Shown here piece by piece: positions 58,130-64,000 of a DNA stretch of 64,000 nucleotides. The notes beneath the pieces are model-generated. The model did not search any database and was not told the origin of the DNA. It saw nothing but the letters and a program-made list of their open reading frames with translations. The stretch's first letter is position 1, and each line of letters starts with the position of its first letter. The DNA lies in assembly GCA_049999805.1 (NCBI GenBank), contig JBNGIO010006255.1, positions 581,832 through 645,831 on the forward strand, read 5' to 3'. Position numbers and translations under genes: made by a program. This DNA is from Folioceros fuciformis. Lineage: Eukaryota > Anthocerotophyta > Anthocerotopsida > Anthocerotales.

Positions 58130-61100
58130 ATGGCCACCACAATTCTAGCACCCGCAATGCCGTGGACGACTTGTGCCTGCACGCCCACGTCCTGCTCCAG
58201 CACCTGCGGCAGCCAGAGGAGAGTGACCGGTGGCAACGCCGGTGCTGTGAATTCTGTGCTGGCTTCTGGAGCCTCCCTGCACGCTGCCTCTGCCTTCGCT
58301 TTGTGTGGTCGGGATTCAGGGCACGTTTCCGTGTCGCCCCAATACGCGCCTGCGTTTGGCGGTGGCGTGCGAGGGAGGCGGCAGAGGAGGCAGCTGAATG
58401 TGCATTTTGCATGGAAGGATTCCGGGAGTGAGGTGGGTGTGGGCAAGAGGAGATCCAGGGAGATGGACATTGCTTGTCAGAGATGGAGCGCTTTGTGTGG
58501 AGGTGGCCCCAGCTTCTTGTTGGGCGATGGTTACCTGTGGACCAGTTTTTGCAGCAAGGTGCAATTTGGTTCGGGAAGGCGTGGAATTCGGTCCTCATTC
58601 AGACCACAAGTGTGTATGTCTGTCGATTACTACTCCACTCTCGGAGTATCCAAGGGTGCTAGCAAGCAAGAGATCAAATCGGCTTACCGCAGATTGGCCC
58701 GTCAGGTACCCGAGCCTCATTTCCCCGGAAAGATGTGAGGCTATGGCTGCCAGTCCCTGCCTGAACATTTCACAATGTGCACCACATTTCTTCAACAGCA
58801 GGTCCTCCACGCCCTGTTACCCAATGGTCTGTGTTTAGAAACCTGGTTGATTGTATGCAGTATCATCCAGATGTAAACAAACAACCTGGAGCGGAGGAAA
58901 AGTTCAAGGAAATCAGTAATGCCTATGAGGTATCCTTGCTACTTCGATCTTCAGCGTTTAGAACTGGCAACCATTTAGCTGCCTTTCTGTTATGCTGTTC
59001 GAAGTATGCCACGATGTGGTGTAGCCTCCCTCAGATACGAATTTGCAATTGTTTGAGGCACGACATGTGCGCGTCTGCAGGTGCTCTCAGATGACGAGAA
59101 AAGACCTCTATATGACCAGTTTGGGGAGGCAGGAGTTAAAGCTGGCGCAACAGGACCCGGAGCTGCTGCAGCAGGAGCATATGCTGTGAGCTCACTGTAG
59201 AAGTTGCTGGCTAGAAAGATAGCCTCATCAGTCATGGAGTCCATGATTGCCAACTCTCTTCTTGTGGGATGGTCAGCCTGTTCCAAGAAGCATGATTGGA
59301 GTCTCTGACAACAGTGTTTTGTTCTCGTGCCATGCAGACAAACCCCTTCGATCTGTTTGAATCCTTTTTTGGGGGCAACATGGGAGGAATGGGTGGCATG
59401 GGTGGCATGGGAGGCATGGGAGGAATGGGGGGGATGGGTGGTTTTGGAACAGCACGCAAGCGCTCTGCTGCTGCGCAAGGTGATGACATAAGGTATGGCA
59501 TTAGCTTTATTGAAGAGGGTAGTGCAGTTTGTAGTGGACGATGGGATGGCAACCTTGTGCTCGACGGCTGTTCACAGGTTGGGTGAATTTCGGGCTTGAT
59601 GCATCCATTTTCTGCACGTGCAGGTTTGACATCTCTTTGGAGTTTGCTGATGCTATTTTTGGAGCGGAAAAGGAAATCGAAGCTTCGCATCTGGAGACCT
59701 GCCGAACATGTGATGGGAGTGGCGCCAAAGCAGGAACAAGTAGCAAAACCTGTCAAACGTGTGGAGGGATGGGACAGGTGATGCGGACACAGGAGACGCC
59801 TTTTGGCAGGTTCTCACAGGTGTGTTTCAGGCGTTTGTTGGCAGCTGAGGGCCTCGCATGTCATACTTGCATTGCCTACTAGTATGTATACCCCTTTGTT
59901 TTTTGTGAGTGTGATGTGCAGTAGACTGCATCTGGAGCCTCATGATCATACCCTTATTTTGCTGTTTTGACATTGAGTCTGACCGGGGCTATCGATAAGA
60001 TACTGTTATCGTGAATTCTTCTGCGGTTTAGGTTTCCACTTGTACAACCTGCGGGGGTGAAGGTGAAGTCATCTCAGACTATTGCAGAAAATGTGGTGGA
60101 GAGGGGCGGTTGCGGGTGAAAAAAAGCATAAAAGTGAAGATCCCTCCTGGTGTTAACAGCGGGAGCACCCTCAGAGTTCGAGGTGAAGGAGATGCCGGTC
60201 CAAGGGGGTAAGTTCTTGGTGGGCAATCCAAATCGTATCATTCATACCATAGTAGTGGATGTGATGCATCATGCCAAATTGTGTGTTTCAGTCTGTCGTT
60301 TGTTGCCTACCGTGTGTGCAGGGGGGCCCCTGGAGATCTCTATGTCTTTCTGAATGTAAAGGAAGCTCCTGGCATCCAAAGGGATGGCATGGACTTGTAC
60401 TCCACGGTGGCAATTAGTGTCACTGATGCTATTCTTGGGACAGTCATTCAGGTTATTTGTGCATCGATTCTCTCCATTTTTTGCTAGTTGGAAGAGAATG
60501 GATGTTGGCATGCTTTGTGTAGACTTTCAGGAGCATTCTATTAGAATCCTCCACTGACAGGTGATCTTTGATCCATAGGTCAAAACCGTGGAAGGTGTCA
60601 CTGATCTCCAGATACCCTCTGGCACACAACCAGGTGATGTCCTTGTGATCGGAAGACTTGGGGTGCCAAAATTGAATAAGCCATCGGTTAGGGGCGACCA
60701 CTATTTCACAATCAAGGTCACCATTCCGACTCGCTTGAGGTGCGTACCTGTTTTATCTTCAACTTATTGCTGGGCATGGTGCAACAAGTCTTGTACTGGA
60801 ATAAGACAACTAATCTGCTTTGCTGTTTAACCTCAGTGAAGCGGAGCGTGCACTTGTGGAGAGCTTGGCAAACTTGCAACATAGGGCCAAGGGTTTTCGG
60901 GGAGGTCAATGGATGAACACGAACAGCAGGCCTCAGCGTAAGAAGAGTGTGCCGTAAAGCCGCAATACCACTAGTGCTGGAAGGGGCATGTGATTACTCG
61001 AGGGAGAAAGAGCAGAAAGAGTATTGGCATCTCCCTGAGCTACCTGGGTCTAAGATAGCAAAAGTCTAGAGCTGTTACATAAAGCTTGAATGCTTTACAG

Positions 61101-61659
61101 ATTTGTCGGTATACAGTGATCTGTCGCCAGGGCAATCCATTTTGCTGAGAGGAAGATAACATTTTAAGTCGTGAGAGAACGCGTAGTCCATGCCGAAAAA
61201 GTCTTGGTTGTGCTGTGATGTTTCATTTGATGCATTGTTCTTGACTTTTTCACAAATTTCTTTCTTTGGCGAAGCCCACGCTCAGAGAAGGAACCTTCTT
61301 ACAGGTGCAAATTCTCAAGAGAGTAGCGTTAGGTCTTCATCATCACCGGCGGTAGCCGATCGCGCAGAGAAGGTGGCTGGAGGTGACAATGAGATACGTG
61401 ATTCTGGTCTTTGGGGAGCAGTCAAGAACTTTGCTGGGTAAGTGCGTATACACCTCTCCAGTAGGAATATGGAGTGCCCATTTTCGTTCAAATTGTGAGT
61501 GCTGAACCATGATGGTGGTATCAGAACTGAAAAAACCAATTTCCGCCCTAGAGACCTGTCCTTACTGCTAACAGGAATGCGACTGACGTAGGTCTTGGAC
61601 ATAGATCAAGGATGGGGTTGTCTAAGGTTGTCATGGGGGCTTTGCTCAGTGGAAACTGA
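58130..61659 (+). CDS. Plastid type I DnaJ (HSP40) co-chaperone, DJA5/DJA6-like
   Basis: Eleven exons encode 628 residues: 58130-58705, 58861-58929, 59081-59185, 59338-59492, 59624-59819, 60032-60207, 60322-60451, 60579-60739, 60837-60937, 61305-61437, 61575-61659. About 160 N-terminal residues precede the J domain and look like a long plastid transit region. The J domain starts [18 protein letters not shown] and has the HPD triad (194-196). It is followed by [12 protein letters not shown] and a GGM repeat, then four zinc motifs ([32 protein letters not shown]) and the client-binding domain. The C-terminal [10 protein letters not shown] and the following tail match plant plastid DJA proteins (DJA5/DJA6), which recruit HSP70 and in Arabidopsis deliver iron for Fe-S cluster assembly. 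That role here is inference. The ATG at 57950 is in frame but extends unusually far. Confidence 0.93.
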
Positions 61660-63750
61660 AAATGCGATTCGGGGTTTTCCTGGGGTTCTCTTTGTGCTCT
61701 GATTACAGAAAGATGGCAAGTGACATGAAGCCTGTGGTGAGAAACAATGTCTATGTTGTCAGGGGGAGTCGTCTTCTGTTTCGGCTATGCTTCAGCTGTT
61801 GAACACTTGAATGAGTCGTTGTCCTGTGACAGCGTGCTGCATGACGCCTGATCCTGCAGTTGTTTAAACAGCCCTCTTCCCCCACTCTGTGATCTGTCTG
61901 TAGCAGTCTGTCTGATCCATGTTCTGAGAACGGTGTGTGCACTACTTGGGGAGACTGGGCAGATATAGAGGGCAAAGTGAAATGTGTAAATGTGCTGGAC
62001 GATGAGTTGACAAACACAGACCTTGGTGATTTGGCTGCATGGTGGCTGCATGGATGATGTGGCAATCCTCACAGGCTAAAAGGAAGGAGTGGCAAGTTCG
62101 GATCCGTCACTCTTCAGTCATCGGTGTTACAAGATCCCTCATGTTTTATGCCTGGCTCAAGTGCCCCGTCCATCGGTGTAGCAGGGGCCCTAACAATTGT
62201 CACAGTCAGCCTTGTTCTCTACCCCGTGGTCCTGAGGGCTTGCATATGGGTTCTGAACTCCTTGCGGACGAAGTAGCAGCTGGGGTGCATGGCGATGCTC
62301 CGCTAGGGAGCCCGTGTGCCTCTCGGTAGGAGGAGAGTGTAGAAAATTGATGAACCCCCTTTTCTTCTTTTCCTTTTCTTTGTGAGTAGTGAGGCAGTTT
62401 TGAGGCATAGTGGTTAGTTGTGTCAGTGATGCGCATTCTGAAGCTTCTCCTTTTGTGTTGGACGCTCCCGCTGGTACTAGATCGGCTGCTGCTGGGGCTC
62501 TCAAGTGGTTGAGGGATACGCTGTGACTCGTGTGAGTGAGAGACCATCGCTCCTCGACACCCCGAGGCGCGGAAGCTGTGGAGACGTTGATATCTACTAC
62601 CTATTTGCTGTGGCCATTGTTGTTCAGTCGTGATCACGGCCACGCAGCCGGCTTACATACTTGCTGCAACGCTTCCAGTGCGGATGAGAAATAAGTTCAT
62701 GGTTGTTATCACAGACAGTGAGTCCTGTTGCGAGCCCTGGTCGCAGCCCTAGAGTCCAGTGTCCCTAGTACCAGTGCAGACATGCTGCACCCCCCCCTCG
62801 TTGATGTAAGCTGGTGTTACCACATGAGATATTTTTCCTTGTAATCCACCCAGACTGTCCCACCGGCCGCGGCTAGCCTCGCCTGGACACGAAACAAAAA
62901 AAAATGCAAGCTCCGAGACAAACCTCCGACACACGACATTCTTTAGGACGATTTGTGTGAGAGAGACGGACAAGTGAAGACGACAAACCCGAACAACCGT
63001 AGCAGAAGACAGACGCTCCTGTCTCTCCTACGAAGGCAGTCCGCCCAATCCGTGCGCTGCTCTTCCCTGGTCCTGGTGCTCTCTGGTGACACGGCGTCAC
63101 TGATCTTGTAAATCCCTAACACGATGGTGGTGTGGCCCACGGTACGATGACCCCCCTAGACCCTGCATCACTGCTAGTCACGGCCTTGATCAGCAGAGCG
63201 GGGCAACGGGCATGTCCTGCCTACATGTATGCGACTCGTCCTGTCTCGGGTGTAATGCAGCAAGCTGGCAGCTGGCCTGTACAGCCCTGAGTCAAGCCAG
63301 TACGACGCCCTGGCTCTGGCCCTGGCCCCGGCTCCTAACAGCATCCGAAGGCTGCAAGGCTGCAAGCGGAAGAAAAGGCCGCTTTCCCACCAACCCGCTT
63401 TTTGGCCTGAGCCGGCTTGACGTGCTGTTCCAGAACCCGCATTAAAGGCGTCTGCTCTCCACCGGTCCGGCATCGCGCCCTCGCTCTGGCCCTTGGCCAT
63501 GCGGCCAGCATGGCGCCAACGGCGGCCCCAGCAGGAATTGAATGGAGTCGCGAGTCGCGACTCGCGCCAAGATGCTGTCAGTCGCGTTTCACGACTCAGG
63601 ACTCGCCACCTAAACCCCCTTGTCGGGCGTGGTCCAGTTCGCGTGCTCGACCTAATCGCCTTCCCCCGGGTTCGAACACCACGGGGAGCGTGGTCCTCGC
63701 CTGGGACGGGCTGGGCTGGGCTGGGCCGCCACACCTCCGCTTGCCTCCCC
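61660..63750. other. Intergenic, no convincing gene
   Basis: 3' flank of the DnaJ gene, then about 2 kb without a recognised gene. 63300-63750 is GC-rich; its long frames on both strands (63174-63734 minus; 63417-63761 plus) reflect composition. A GGGTTCGAACACC segment at 63669 resembles a tRNA T-loop, but no cloverleaf could be built. Confidence 0.45.
63549..63566. repeat. Perfect 18-bp GC-rich palindrome
   Basis: CGCGAGTCGCGACTCGCG reads the same on both strands and is embedded in further GAGTCG/CGACTC words (63545-63605). Confidence 0.9.
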
Positions 63751-63752
63751 TG

Positions 63753-63956
63753 CTAACTTAACAGCACGAGAGCGTTGCCGAAGATTTGCGATAGGGTTTG
63801 TCTGGTGTGGACGCAATTACATAAACTAGTGGCGGGGCCCGCTCCGTTTGAGTTGACAATGTCGACACAGGCGGAGGCCCGCGCACTGCCATGGTTGCTG
63901 TCCCCACCACCATCATGCTCATCATCATTCAGGCGCCTTGACATACATCCCCCCAA
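63753..63956 (-). CDS. Small ORF or first exon with MGGC (N-myristoylation-type) start
   Basis: A 67-codon minus-strand frame begins MGGCMSRRLNDDEHDGGG. MGGC-S/M starts are typical of plant proteins myristoylated at Gly2 and palmitoylated at Cys, for example some PP2C and calcium-dependent kinases. The rest is not recognised, and the end may be intronic. Support is the N-terminal motif alone. Confidence 0.25.
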   Translation of the reverse strand: MGGCMSRRLNDDEHDGGGDSNHGSARASACVDIVNSNGAGPATSLCNCVHTRQTLSQIFGNALVLLS

Positions 63957-64000
63957 CCCCGCATCTCCCTCCCCCTTGTTATAACCCCCTCAACAATTAC

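Noticed and set aside
57645-58598. 317-codon minus-strand ORF over the COX16/DnaJ interval
   Set aside because: Its 3' end is COX16 exon 1; the rest is antisense to the DnaJ transit-peptide region.
63620-63700. Possible tRNA (GGTTCGAACACC)
   Set aside because: No acceptor stem, D arm or anticodon arm could be paired.

Overview
The window is nuclear DNA of a land plant, probably seed-free (moss-, liverwort- or lycophyte-like; this placement is inference from gene content and layout). It holds multi-exon genes with short GT-AG introns, proteins for plastid and mitochondrion, a GRAS regulator, an F-box/phloem-protein-2 protein and plant-type SUMO protease, plus decayed retroelements and satellites. 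The exon models below were built by hand from splice sites, reading phase and family similarity. Five runs of N mark assembly gaps (6007-6016, 7827-7926, 37126-37225, 40443-40452, 42390-42789).

Layout. 1-8650: repeat-rich flank with a broken LINE-type reverse transcriptase element (minus), a broken Copia-type gag interrupted by a 70-bp tandem array, and short tandem repeats. 8650-14181: GC-rich, low-complexity leader and an intronless GRAS gene (+). 14.8-18.2 kb: a short-chain dehydrogenase (minus) and an unrecognised minus-strand coding candidate. 18.5-23.6 kb: VPS53 (+, 24 exons), tail-to-tail with coproporphyrinogen III oxidase (23.8-25.1 kb, minus). 26.3-29.9 kb: an OTS-like Ulp1 SUMO protease (minus, 14 exons). 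30.2-34.6 kb: AT-rich non-coding DNA with several tandem repeat families and two perfect hairpins.

34.7-36.0 kb: F-box/PP2 protein (minus). 36.6-43.2 kb: a very large PPR-containing protein with a Q/G/F minisatellite-encoded domain (minus), head-to-head with a plastid inositol-monophosphatase-like gene, IMPL1 (+, 43.4-45.4 kb). Fragments of both genes recur at 45.6-47.1 kb in the same order and orientation, the remains of a tandem duplication of the pair. 47.6-49.9 kb: secreted parallel beta-helix protein (+). 51.9-52.9 kb: mitochondrial succinate/fumarate carrier (+, intronless). 53.4-56.5 kb: mitochondrial serine hydroxymethyltransferase (minus, 15 exons). 57.3-57.8 kb: COX16 (minus, 3 exons), head-to-head with a plastid DnaJ (+, 58.1-61.7 kb, 11 exons). 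61.7-64 kb: no convincing gene except a small MGGC-start ORF.

The genes are independent transcription units, not an operon. Many products work in organelles (plastid: CPX, IMPL1, DnaJ; mitochondrion: SHMT, carrier, COX16, perhaps the PPR protein), but I see no shared pathway. The most unusual objects are the PPR protein with its long QGQGF repeat domain and the decayed duplicate of the PPR-IMPL1 pair. No previously undescribed defence or mobile system is evident.
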